DNA of 64,000 nucleotides, from assembly GCF_003290445.1 (NCBI RefSeq), contig NZ_CP021781.1, positions 1,302,001 through 1,366,000 of the forward strand. The letters run 5' to 3'. The DNA is from Francisella adeliensis. Lineage in GTDB: Bacteria > Pseudomonadota > Gammaproteobacteria > Francisellales > Francisellaceae. The notes under the pieces are model-generated. The model saw nothing but the letters and a program-made list of their open reading frames with translations. It was not told the DNA's origin and did no database searches. Positions 38,071 to 46,126 of the stretch are shown here, one piece after another. Position numbers and translations under genes: made by a program. Numbering within the stretch: the stretch's first letter is position 1; each line of letters starts with the position of its first letter.

Positions 38071-38180
38071 GTATGTAACTTCTAATAAGTACTTACTAAA
38101 ACATGAAGCCTTCAAATTTATTTACTGGTTTGATCAAATTAAATGATGTTTTCAACTCTTCTCTAGACTACTTTGCTTAA

Positions 38181-39071
38181 CTACATAATAGTCTTTTCAT
38201 TTAGAAAGCTTACTAATAATTTTTTTATTTTTTGAAATAAATGTGGCTGATCATTTTTAGAAAGTAGATAATATGACTTACCTGTTAAATAACTTTTTTG
38301 TTCTGGTATATATAAAAAACCATTTTTAATATGCTCCTCAATTAGTAACTTATCTGTCACAAAAAAACCTATACCTGAAAAACAAGCCTTGATAGCTTGA
38401 AGTGAACTCTTAAATACTATCTTTTTGTTTGACTTAACATTTATCCCATTATGCTGACACCAATAATTAAAATCATCGATCCTAATCCTATCATCAACAT
38501 AAATAAGTTTTTGCTGAGAAATAATCTCCAAGCAAGATTTACCAATATTTTTATTATTACACACTAGTATTAGCTCACCTTCAGCAAGCTTGTACTTATT
38601 AAGTCCCTCAAACTCTTCTTTAAAGCCATATTCTATGCTTATATCCACATCATCATTATCAAAATCAACATGTTTACCTAGTGTTGTAAGCTGAATATCT
38701 GTATCTTCTAAAGCCTCCATAACACTATCAAGTTTAGGTATTAACCAATTTGCACATAAAGTTGTCATACAGTTAATAGTTATTTTTTTAGATTGGCACT
38801 CTTTTAATACATTTGTTGAATTATATATTTCGGTCATTAAAGGCTCTATTTTTGCATAATATTTTTCTGCAGCCTGGGTAGTCTCAAGCCTCTTCTTGCT
38901 TGTTAAAAATAGTTTTATATCAAGAAAACATTCAAGCTTTTTTATAGACTGGCTAACAGCTGAATGTGTCATAAAAAGTTTTTCTGCAGCCTTTGTATAG
39001 CTTTTAGTTCTCATTACAGCAATAAAAACTGGGAGGGAGTTTAGTGGTGGTAAATCATTTCTTTTAATCAT
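38181..39071 (-). CDS. LysR family transcriptional regulator (GcvA-like)
   Basis: 296 residues. HTH region PPLNSLPVFIAVMRTKSYTKAAEKLFMTHSAVSQ (split here: KAAEKLFMTHSAVSQSIKK) resembles GcvA/AmpR types. The effector domain follows from ~90. The ATG lies within the left arm of a perfect 10-bp inverted repeat (39069-39099), pointing to autoregulation. Divergent from the EamA-hydrolase operon, its likely target. Convergent with the first LysR gene across 110 bases with no clear terminator. Confidence 0.88.
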   Translation of the reverse strand: MIKRNDLPPLNSLPVFIAVMRTKSYTKAAEKLFMTHSAVSQSIKKLECFLDIKLFLTSKKRLETTQAAEKYYAKIEPLMTEIYNSTNVLKECQSKKITINCMTTLCANWLIPKLDSVMEALEDTDIQLTTLGKHVDFDNDDVDISIEYGFKEEFEGLNKYKLAEGELILVCNNKNIGKSCLEIISQQKLIYVDDRIRIDDFNYWCQHNGINVKSNKKIVFKSSLQAIKACFSGIGFFVTDKLLIEEHIKNGFLYIPEQKSYLTGKSYYLLSKNDQPHLFQKIKKLLVSFLNEKTIM

Positions 39072-39099
39072 AGTATGTAAGTATAGCTAACATACTATG
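39069..39099. promoter_or_regulatory. Perfect 10-bp inverted repeat over a LysR start codon
   Basis: CATAGTATGT (39069-39078) and ACATACTATG (39090-39099) are perfect reverse complements around an 11-base spacer. The TATGTAAG half is also directly repeated at 39074 and 39096. The start codon of the LysR gene is inside the left arm, and the EamA promoter region lies just right of it. This is a strong operator candidate. Confidence 0.65.
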
Positions 39100-39172
39100 T
39101 AAGAATAAAGCGTTTTACTAATTAACTCAAGAGCTATATTATCCATGTAAGTTTTAGTTACCTAGTTAAATA

Positions 39173-40042
39173 ATGATCTCTATAAATAATATTGTAAGCA
39201 TGTCTTTAATGATACTTTCTGCAACAATGATCACCTTTGGTTCGCTAGCAAGAAAATTTTTAATGAACATTGATGGTATTTATTTTACTATGTTCATTTG
39301 CTTTGTTGGTGGTTCAATTTTAATGTGGTGGATTGTGTGTATTTCATCATTCAAAAAAATTACTCCATTTAATTGGAGATCTGTATACATAAGAGTATGT
39401 TTAGGATTATTTGCTCAGATACTATTTTTTATAAGCCTCAGCAAAGGTTCTCTGCTAATAACGATACTTTTATTTAATACTAGCCCACTATTTATACCTG
39501 TAATTAACTTTATATTTTTCAAAAGAAAAATTAGTTATTATAGCTTTATTTGCATACTATTTAGCTTCTTTGGTATCTATCTAATTTTAGGCACAGGGTC
39601 TGGTATTAATTTATTTGCTTTATGCGCCCTTTTCTCAGGAATACTCAATGCTGCTTCCCAAGTTGTCTTACATGATGCCAGTAAAAAAGAAAATATATTT
39701 ATTATAAATCTATGGATATATACATTTATAGGTATCTTGATGATTATTTTCTTACCACTAAACAAACCATCTTTAGCAAGCTTTGACAGCATACTAACTC
39801 AACCGGTTATTACATGGTCGTGTATAACAATCATAGTTTTAAGCATTAGCTCTCAAATATTTAGAGTTAAAGCTTTCAAATATACTAAAGACCCATCATT
39901 TATAGCTCCAGGGATGTATTTTTCTGTGATAGTAGCAGTTATCCTAGACTCATATATGTATCATATTAGTCTGAGCTATTCTGAGATATTAGGTGTTGTG
40001 ATAGTATGCTTAGCAAGCATATTATCAATCGTTAAAAAATAA
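39173..40042 (+). CDS. EamA/DMT family inner-membrane exporter
   Basis: 289 residues with ten membrane helices in two EamA repeats (~5-135 and ~145-285), typical of drug/metabolite transporters. Substrate unknown. A possible promoter is TTTTAC (39113) and TATATT (39135). It is followed after 19 bases by the isochorismatase-like gene; the pair sits opposite a LysR gene and probably exports or detoxifies what that regulator senses. Confidence 0.85.
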   Translation: MISINNIVSMSLMILSATMITFGSLARKFLMNIDGIYFTMFICFVGGSILMWWIVCISSFKKITPFNWRSVYIRVCLGLFAQILFFISLSKGSLLITILLFNTSPLFIPVINFIFFKRKISYYSFICILFSFFGIYLILGTGSGINLFALCALFSGILNAASQVVLHDASKKENIFIINLWIYTFIGILMIIFLPLNKPSLASFDSILTQPVITWSCITIIVLSISSQIFRVKAFKYTKDPSFIAPGMYFSVIVAVILDSYMYHISLSYSEILGVVIVCLASILSIVKK

Positions 40043-40061
40043 AAAAACATAGGAAGATAAA

Positions 40062-40634
40062 ATGAATAAAATAGTAATAATCGCTGACTTCATAAATGAA
40101 ATAGTTGATGACAAAGGTGCTTTTGGTGCACATAATGCTCAACGCATAAAGGATAATAAAACAATAGAGAAAGCTAACCAACTTATAGCTTGGGCAAGAA
40201 AAGAAAACATCAAAATTGCTCATGTTAAAGTTGGGTTTAGTAAAAACTATAATGAATGCTCTAAGATTTCACCAATGTTTAAGCAAGCTCCAGAATACAA
40301 AGTATTAGAGCTTCATACATGGGCTACAGATTTTCATAAAGACATGGATGTACAAGCCAATGACATAATTATCACAAAACATCGAGTTAGTGCTTTATAT
40401 GGTACTAATTTAGAAGTTATTTTACGAAGTAATGATATTTCTGAAGTAATAATTTGCGGTGTCTCTACAAGCTTTGTTGTTGAATCTACTGTTAGAGAGT
40501 TACATGATCGTGATTATGAAGTTACTGTAATAGCAGATGCTTGTAATGCCGCAACTCAAGAAGCTCATAAAGCAAGCCTAGAAAATTTAGCGAGAATTGC
40601 TAGAGTAACAAGTTTAAAAGATTTCACTAACTAA
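40062..40634 (+). CDS. Isochorismatase-like cysteine hydrolase homologue, catalytic Cys replaced by Val
   Basis: 190 residues of the isochorismatase/nicotinamidase fold. The catalytic Asp9 (VIIADFINE) and Lys106 (ITKHRVSALYGT) are present. In the nucleophile loop the usual GVxTxxCVEST reads GVSTSFVVEST, so residue 139 is Val instead of Cys. Cys132 sits seven residues earlier, before the Gly. True isochorismatases also lack this Cys but have a different loop, so an isochorismatase role is not implied. SD AGGAAGAT. Second gene after EamA; its stop abuts the stop of the convergent LysR gene. Confidence 0.85.
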   Translation: MNKIVIIADFINEIVDDKGAFGAHNAQRIKDNKTIEKANQLIAWARKENIKIAHVKVGFSKNYNECSKISPMFKQAPEYKVLELHTWATDFHKDMDVQANDIIITKHRVSALYGTNLEVILRSNDISEVIICGVSTSFVVESTVRELHDRDYEVTVIADACNAATQEAHKASLENLARIARVTSLKDFTN

Positions 40635-41489
40635 TTAAATCTGAAGCATCTTTAATATTTCTTGGGCTTTTCTATTTTCTGAGAAAGGTGTTTTAGATAC
40701 TAAATATATGTCAAATTTTTTAGATGTATATTGTTCTAAAATTTCTACCAATAATCCCTCTTTTATATAATCATCAACTGTAAATGATGGTAGATAAACC
40801 ACACCCAAAGAGTTAATAGCCATTTTTGTAAGTAAACTAGAAAATGAACATTTTTGCTTCAAATTTATATTGTATTCTTTTCTTAGCAAGCCCCAAGTAG
40901 ATTTAAAATTTTCAGAATGGTCTAAGCAAGGATATTTCTCTAACTCTTCTGGTTTTTGTGGTATCCCATTCTCTTTTAGAAAAGCAGGCGATGCACATAT
41001 AACTTTTCTCCATTCACCAATTTTCTTTGCATAAAAATCACCACTTGGAAGAGGGCCACAAAATACTACAGCATCAAAATTTTCTTCATAAAGACTACCC
41101 AAATGATTCCCAATTTTCCAATCAATATAGATATTGTCCCCACCATAAGTATAGCGTTTTATTTTATCTAATATAGACTCAAAATATGAGAATGGGACAC
41201 CTATTTTTAAGTTACCTATAAACTGATAGCTTGTATCTAAATCGGATTTTATCTGATTTTCTAAAAGGATAAGTTCTTTAATTCTAGGTAATATATTTTG
41301 CCCTGCTTCTGTTAATGTAACTAGCCGAGTAGTTCTATGAAATAATTTTGATTGATAATGTAACTCTAATTCTTTTATTTTCTTTGAAACTATTGAAATG
41401 GATAAGTTTAACTCTTTAGCAGTCTGTCGGAAATTTAGAGTATTTGAGAGTTTATCAAAAATTTCATAATGTAGAATTTCCATTCTCAT
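40635..41489 (-). CDS. LysR family transcriptional regulator
   Basis: 284 residues. HTH FRQTAKELNLSISIVSKKIKELE (~20-42), with the effector domain from ~85 (GNLKIGVPFSYFESIL). Two nearby ATGs (41489 and 41483) are possible starts; the first is used and neither has a strong SD. Divergent from the YCII-CMD/MFS operon across 109 bases, which contains related ATCCGTATC and GATATACGAATC half-sites. Third regulator of the island. Confidence 0.86.
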   Translation of the reverse strand: MRMEILHYEIFDKLSNTLNFRQTAKELNLSISIVSKKIKELELHYQSKLFHRTTRLVTLTEAGQNILPRIKELILLENQIKSDLDTSYQFIGNLKIGVPFSYFESILDKIKRYTYGGDNIYIDWKIGNHLGSLYEENFDAVVFCGPLPSGDFYAKKIGEWRKVICASPAFLKENGIPQKPEELEKYPCLDHSENFKSTWGLLRKEYNINLKQKCSFSSLLTKMAINSLGVVYLPSFTVDDYIKEGLLVEILEQYTSKKFDIYLVSKTPFSENRKAQEILKMLQI

Positions 41490-41598
41490 TGATTCAATAT
41501 CCGTATCAGTGTTTTTATTTTATTGCTATTAAAATGATATACGAATCAAAGTAATATTACTACACAAACAGAGTTCATAAATAAACAAGGATATTACA

Positions 41599-42252
41599 AT
41601 GATATTGATAGAAGTAAAATATAAAAAAAGCTTAGAGACTGTAGATAAATACAAGCAAGCGCATACAGAATACCTAACAAGCTTTTATGATAAAGGTTTG
41701 ATTCTTGCTTCAGGTCCATATAATAATAGAGCTGGTGGCTTTATCATTTCAAAAATGAATCTAGAAGTTGCTAACGACTATATGCTTAACGACCCTTTCT
41801 ATATAAGTGATATTGCAGATTTTAATATTAAAGATTTTTCTCCAAATAACCTATCTAATGATTTTGAAAAACTACTTAAGGAAGAAAACTTCAGTAAAAA
41901 TGGCAGAGAGTTATTTGATCAACTTCATGGCAAGCACTCTGGTGAACAATTGATTAATGCGTTATCTAAAGTAGCTCCTGATTTTTCAAAATTTACTTTT
42001 GACTTTGCTTATGAAAATATTTTTGCTAGAGATGCTGATATATCAATGCTAACAAAAGAATTAATTATTATAGCTGTATGCTGTACACTTGGTGACTGTC
42101 AGGATCAAGTACAATGTCATTTAGAGGCTGCTATTAATTTAGGTGCATCTAAAAAAATGATTATTGAAACTTTACTGCTAGTAATCCCTTTGGCAGGATT
42201 TCCTAGAGTAGCAAATAGTCTACTAGCTATCAACTTAGAAGGCATTAAATAA
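41599..42252 (+). CDS. YCII domain fused to a carboxymuconolactone decarboxylase domain
   Basis: 217 residues. Residues 1-~85 are a YCII-like ferredoxin fold (LIEVKYKKSLETVDKYKQAHTEYL, then LASGPYNNRAGGFII with the typical DPF at the end). Residues ~105-215 are a CMD domain (ELIIIAVCCTLGDCQDQVQCHLEAA with His at the usual place). The AhpD CxxC is not present, so this is closer to PcaC-like CMD than to peroxidase types. Fusion suggests a small aromatic or lactone-type substrate. SD AGGAT. Two bases before the MFS gene. Confidence 0.82.
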   Translation: MILIEVKYKKSLETVDKYKQAHTEYLTSFYDKGLILASGPYNNRAGGFIISKMNLEVANDYMLNDPFYISDIADFNIKDFSPNNLSNDFEKLLKEENFSKNGRELFDQLHGKHSGEQLINALSKVAPDFSKFTFDFAYENIFARDADISMLTKELIIIAVCCTLGDCQDQVQCHLEAAINLGASKKMIIETLLLVIPLAGFPRVANSLLAINLEGIK

Positions 42253-42254
42253 AA

Positions 42255-43442
42255 ATGATAACTAATGACAAAAAAGACTTTATCAAATATATGATAATCT
42301 TAGCGATGATGAGTAGTATGGGATTATTAGCATCTGATATATATTTACCTGCTATGCCGAGCTTATCTGAAGCACTATCAACAACAGACTCTTCTCTTCA
42401 ATTAACTTTAGGTGTTTATTTGTTTGGGTTAGCAATATCGCAAATATTTATAGGATTTTTATCCGATATTTATGGTCGTCGCAAAGTACTTTTACTAGGT
42501 TTTAGCATATATATAATAGCATCTATCTGTTGTAGTTTATCTGGTTCAATACAAACATTACTTATCTATAGGTTTTTACAGGCTATAGGTGCATCAGCTG
42601 GTTTGGTAGTTGGTAGAGCTACAATTAGTGATCAATTTAATCTTAAAGAAGCTACAAATATATACAATATTATCTATCCTATTGTTGCAATTTCTCCTGC
42701 CATAGCTCCTCTAATAGGAGGATATATTTCAACATTTCTCGGTTGGCAAGCAACTTTTGAATTTGTTGCAATTTATGGCATTATTTTGTTAATTATGAGC
42801 TTTTTCTTTCTTAAAGAAACAAACTTAAATAGAGAACCTAAAAAACTATTCCATATTTTCCATAGCTATCCGTTACTGATATCAAATACAGCTTTTCTAA
42901 GCTATGTTATTCCTGTTTGCTTAGTCTATGGTGCATGGTTCACATACTTATCTCAATCTACATTTTTATTTGATGAAATGGGTTATTCTCAACATACTAT
43001 TGGATATTTTTATATCCCATTAGCAATAATGATTTATATTGGGAATCTAATCGGTAAGAAGTTAATGAATACTTTGGGCAATGAAAAAGTTTTTTATATT
43101 GGACTATTTTCATTTCTATCTGGTGGATTATTATTTTTTATATTCAACTTATCATCTAACATGAATCATGCTTTTGAAATAATAATACCTATGTCTATAG
43201 TTTCGATATCAAATGGTATAGTACTACCATTAGGGATCGCATCAGCCATAAATATATTTAAAGAAAAATCTGGTGTGGCATCTGGATTGGTTGGTTTTAC
43301 TCAGATAGGCTTTTCTGGATTATGTGCTTCGTTTATAGGCAAACTATTTGGGATTAGCACATCAGTGTTAGTGATAACGGTACTAATTATGTCTATATTA
43401 GCAATATTTAGTCATTATTTTTTAAAAAGACAAACTAATTAA
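42255..43442 (+). CDS. Bcr/CflA-type MFS drug:H+ antiporter
   Basis: 395 residues, 12 helices. Bcr/CflA signatures: SDIYLPAMPSL in helix 1, motif A GFLSDIYGRRKVLL, and RFLQAIGASAGLVVGRA in helix 4. These pumps export chloramphenicol, bicyclomycin, sulfonamides or cysteine derivatives. The gene follows the YCII-CMD gene by 2 bases, so the pump is cotranscribed and likely exports a related compound. Its 3' end overlaps the convergent hypothetical by 4 bases. Confidence 0.88.
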   Translation: MITNDKKDFIKYMIILAMMSSMGLLASDIYLPAMPSLSEALSTTDSSLQLTLGVYLFGLAISQIFIGFLSDIYGRRKVLLLGFSIYIIASICCSLSGSIQTLLIYRFLQAIGASAGLVVGRATISDQFNLKEATNIYNIIYPIVAISPAIAPLIGGYISTFLGWQATFEFVAIYGIILLIMSFFFLKETNLNREPKKLFHIFHSYPLLISNTAFLSYVIPVCLVYGAWFTYLSQSTFLFDEMGYSQHTIGYFYIPLAIMIYIGNLIGKKLMNTLGNEKVFYIGLFSFLSGGLLFFIFNLSSNMNHAFEIIIPMSIVSISNGIVLPLGIASAINIFKEKSGVASGLVGFTQIGFSGLCASFIGKLFGISTSVLVITVLIMSILAIFSHYFLKRQTN

Positions 43443-43816
43443 ATCCCTCTGTACTTTTTAACTATCGCAAAAAACCTTGTGCCCTTCTTCAAATCTCTTA
43501 TAGTAAATGTAGCTTCTGTTATAAATGGACTTTCTTGTTCAGAAGAAATAGATTCTAAACTACTTGCTTTAAGATACTGTTCCACCAAGGTTTCATATGT
43601 ATAATCTCCAAGTCTTAGCTTCATCGATCTGTTTTGAGTATTAGAAATCAGCTCTATTTCAATATCAAACTCATCAAGATACAACACTGGAGAACCATCT
43701 ACTTCAATAATTTGATGACTATCTAAATCTTTATTTGCCAGCTCTCGTTGTAATAGATCTACCCAAAAAGATCTAAAAAGGTTTTCCGCAACATGATATT
43801 TAATATCTAATTCCAT
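43439..43816 (-). CDS. Conserved-looking hypothetical protein
   Basis: 125 residues from the ATG at 43816, chosen because AGGAA lies five bases ahead. A TTG at 43870 would add 18 residues with no SD. The protein is soluble, acidic and mixed alpha/beta (starts MELDIKYHVAENLF). I do not recognise the family. It lies between the accessory island and the tRNA-Ser terminator and is monocistronic. Confidence 0.6.
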   Translation of the reverse strand: MELDIKYHVAENLFRSFWVDLLQRELANKDLDSHQIIEVDGSPVLYLDEFDIEIELISNTQNRSMKLRLGDYTYETLVEQYLKASSLESISSEQESPFITEATFTIRDLKKGTRFFAIVKKYRGI

Positions 43817-43922
43817 AGAATTTCCTAAACTTTTATTAATTGTTATATATGACCTATAAGTATATATCAATTAAGGAGTGTGGATGAATAAATTTAAAAT
43901 AGTAACGAGAAAATTTAGACAT

Positions 43923-43950
43923 AAAAAAAGCTCTTATTTCTAAGAGCTTT
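43923..43950 (-). terminator. Rho-independent terminator of tRNA-Ser
   Basis: On the minus strand AAAGCTCTTA and TAAGAGCTTT form a perfect 10-bp stem around a GAAA tetraloop, followed by a T run. It starts 6 bases after the tRNA CCA end. Confidence 0.92.
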
Positions 43951-43955
43951 CAATG

Positions 43956-44043
43956 TGGCGGAGAAAGAGGGATTCGAACCCCCGGACCTGTTACAGTCAA
44001 CGGTTTTCAAGACCGCCGCATTCGACCACTCTGCCATTTCTCC
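43956..44043 (-). tRNA. tRNA-Ser (anticodon TGA)
   Basis: 88 bases read on the minus strand. Acceptor arm GGAGAAA pairs with TTTCTCC, CCA is encoded, and the T loop GGTTCGAATCC is standard. The anticodon loop shows TGA after GGTCT (reads UCN). A long variable arm, as expected for class II tRNA-Ser, is present. The promoter and terminator flank it closely. Confidence 0.95.
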
Positions 44044-44057
44044 AGTCGTTGAGAAGT

Positions 44058-44085
44058 ATTATACTCATCTTTAGATATTTTGCAA
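44058..44085 (-). promoter_or_regulatory. Putative tRNA-Ser promoter
   Basis: Minus strand TTGCAA (44080-44085) and TATAAT (44058-44063) with a 16-base spacer, starting ~8 bases before the mature tRNA 5' end. Confidence 0.6.
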
Positions 44086-44133
44086 CGGTTTTTTTAGCAT
44101 AAAAAAGAGTATTAAGCATTCAAACATATTAAA

Positions 44134-45453
44134 TCAACAGTTCTCAGCTTTAACTGTTTTAAAACCATAATATTTAGCAAAAGCATCATTATTTGGATCT
44201 TTTACATTACAAGTTATACCTCCATATGTAATACCAAAGTTTTTAGTGTTTGGTTGCTCAAATATAGGTAATGTAATATTTTTCATATTTTTTGCATGGT
44301 ATTGATACATCAAATTCTTTTCTTGTAAATGGAACCTGTATAGCGAAAAATATGTATTCGCTAACAATGCTAAGACAATAACTAAACCTATTAATGGCAA
44401 AATATATAACTTCCTAATAAAAAAATGTGCTCTTTCTATTAGTTCATTATCACTATCATAAAATTGATATAAAACAGCAAAAAAGAATACAACATAATAA
44501 ATCAACATAAGTCTTATTAAAAGACCATAACTTTGAATCACAGGAAACATTACTATCAGGCTCAAAGCCAAAGCCAAAGCATATATGAATACACTTTTTT
44601 TGAGGTTTTTTTCGTTAGTTAGTGCTAGAGCCATAAATGCAACAAATAGCCATGTAACATCACTTGTGTTAGGCCATAGACTATTTTTATACGCTGAATA
44701 AAAATTCTTTAACTGTTCAAATAATGACCGAGCATGTTCTGGCTCCATTTGATCCATACGTACATAATTCCCTGGGGCTGCTACTAAAATCATCCCCCCA
44801 ATAAAGCAACCTATCGCAAAAAAAACTACACCTATGTTAATTCTACTTTTAACTAAGTATCTTTCGAAAAAATATGCTAAGCATAATATCATTAATACAC
44901 CAACAAACTGCTCATTATATATGCCTATGAACAAGCCAACTAACAAACTAATAACCTTGTAATCTTCTTCTTTTACCAACAAATAATAAAATAGTACTGT
45001 AAGCAGAGTAAATCCCCAAAAATACTGTATTGCAACTGTTTTCCAAATTGCTTCACCGATAAATCCAGTATGTCCAAACATCAACATAAACAAAAATGCA
45101 TAAAAAACAAAATCTTTAGACTTAATACTGTATCTATTTCGCGTAACGAGCTTAAAACTAAAAATCATAAAAACGCTTAATGCTATCGAGTTTAATATAT
45201 TTATCACAAGTATTGATGCCGTCGCATAAGTTTTAGAAAACAATATATAGACAAGTGCTTGAGCTGATATTCTGCCTGTCCAACTAGTGTAGTCTACATA
45301 TAACCATGAAAAAAAACTGTGGTTAACTAATGTATCTACCGTAGCTCTTGAAAAATCATCCATCGTTAGTGGCTGACAATAATTCAGGAAAAAGAAATAG
45401 CAAAATAAGAACACTATTATACAGAAACTAAACTTATTACTTTTTTTATACAT
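44134..45453 (-). CDS. DUF6056-like polytopic membrane protein (paralogue A), GT-C-like
   Basis: 439 residues, about ten membrane helices. The first loop after helix 1 has QPLTMDDFSRA (Asp32-Asp33) and then WTGRISAQALVY. This acidic first loop is a layout shared with GT-C glycosyltransferases, so a sugar- or lipid-phosphate-sugar-dependent transferase is suspected, not shown. Shared motifs with the two paralogues are AIQYFWGFTLL, IYNEQFVG, APGNYVRMD and YGFKTV near the C-terminus. SD AGGAAG. It is the last gene of the minus-strand pilin block; the extracytoplasmic tail ends with Cys. Confidence 0.75.
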   Translation of the reverse strand: MYKKSNKFSFCIIVFLFCYFFFLNYCQPLTMDDFSRATVDTLVNHSFFSWLYVDYTSWTGRISAQALVYILFSKTYATASILVINILNSIALSVFMIFSFKLVTRNRYSIKSKDFVFYAFLFMLMFGHTGFIGEAIWKTVAIQYFWGFTLLTVLFYYLLVKEEDYKVISLLVGLFIGIYNEQFVGVLMILCLAYFFERYLVKSRINIGVVFFAIGCFIGGMILVAAPGNYVRMDQMEPEHARSLFEQLKNFYSAYKNSLWPNTSDVTWLFVAFMALALTNEKNLKKSVFIYALALALSLIVMFPVIQSYGLLIRLMLIYYVVFFFAVLYQFYDSDNELIERAHFFIRKLYILPLIGLVIVLALLANTYFSLYRFHLQEKNLMYQYHAKNMKNITLPIFEQPNTKNFGITYGGITCNVKDPNNDAFAKYYGFKTVKAENC

Positions 45454-45491
45454 ATACTTCCTATTAATCGATAAGGTGCTGGTTTAAAGCG

Positions 45492-46112
45492 TTAATAAAC
45501 CAACCCATATTTTTTTTTGTTTTTATCATTATTATCAAATTTATTACAATTTTTATTATCCTGGCAATTCTCATCTATATAGACCTTATCGTCACAGTCA
45601 TTTTCAATAGCACATTTTAATCCATTTTTATAAAAATAGACTTTACCGTCTAAATTCTGATAGATTTGTATATTTCTTTTTTGAGGCTTTCGTTGTTTAT
45701 ATGAATTTTTAACTACCCCTCCCCATAATACCTTATATTTAGGGTTACTATCTCCAGAAAATATAAGCTTCAAATTAATAGTATTATTTTTATCTACAAT
45801 ATAATCACTATCAACAAATACTCCTTCTGTAACTAAGTTTACAGATATTTTATTTAATCCTTTAGTTATTTCATCTTCCTTATATTTAACCTTAACTCCA
45901 TAAAGTCTTATATTATCAAGCTTTGCATCACCTACTATATAAAATACTACTTTATTTTCGGATAAAGAAACCTCATTATCACATTTAAAACTTAATTTTC
46001 CATCATAACCATTGGTATACTCAGAAATATGACATTGAACAAAATCTTCAGCATAGGCAAAGTTAAATAACAAAGTTAAAACCATACAAAAGTAACAAAA
46101 TAATTTTAACAC
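45492..46112 (-). CDS. Small secreted protein of the pilin locus
   Basis: 206 residues. The GTG start at 46112 is supported by GGAGGT five bases ahead. A signal peptide ends NFAYA (~21). The mature part looks beta-rich and carries a C-terminal Asp/Asn/Cys-rich stretch (IENDCDDKVYIDENCQDN) that may bind calcium or form disulfides. I do not recognise a family. It follows the PilX-like gene by 14 bases, where pilY/pilE genes sit in classical minor pilin operons. Confidence 0.65.
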   Translation of the reverse strand: MLKLFCYFCMVLTLLFNFAYAEDFVQCHISEYTNGYDGKLSFKCDNEVSLSENKVVFYIVGDAKLDNIRLYGVKVKYKEDEITKGLNKISVNLVTEGVFVDSDYIVDKNNTINLKLIFSGDSNPKYKVLWGGVVKNSYKQRKPQKRNIQIYQNLDGKVYFYKNGLKCAIENDCDDKVYIDENCQDNKNCNKFDNNDKNKKKYGLVY

Positions 46113-46126
46113 TTCAACCTCCGGGC

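Noticed and set aside
43817-43870. TTG-extended N-terminus of the hypothetical at 43439
   Set aside because: No SD at the TTG, while AGGAA precedes the ATG at 43816.
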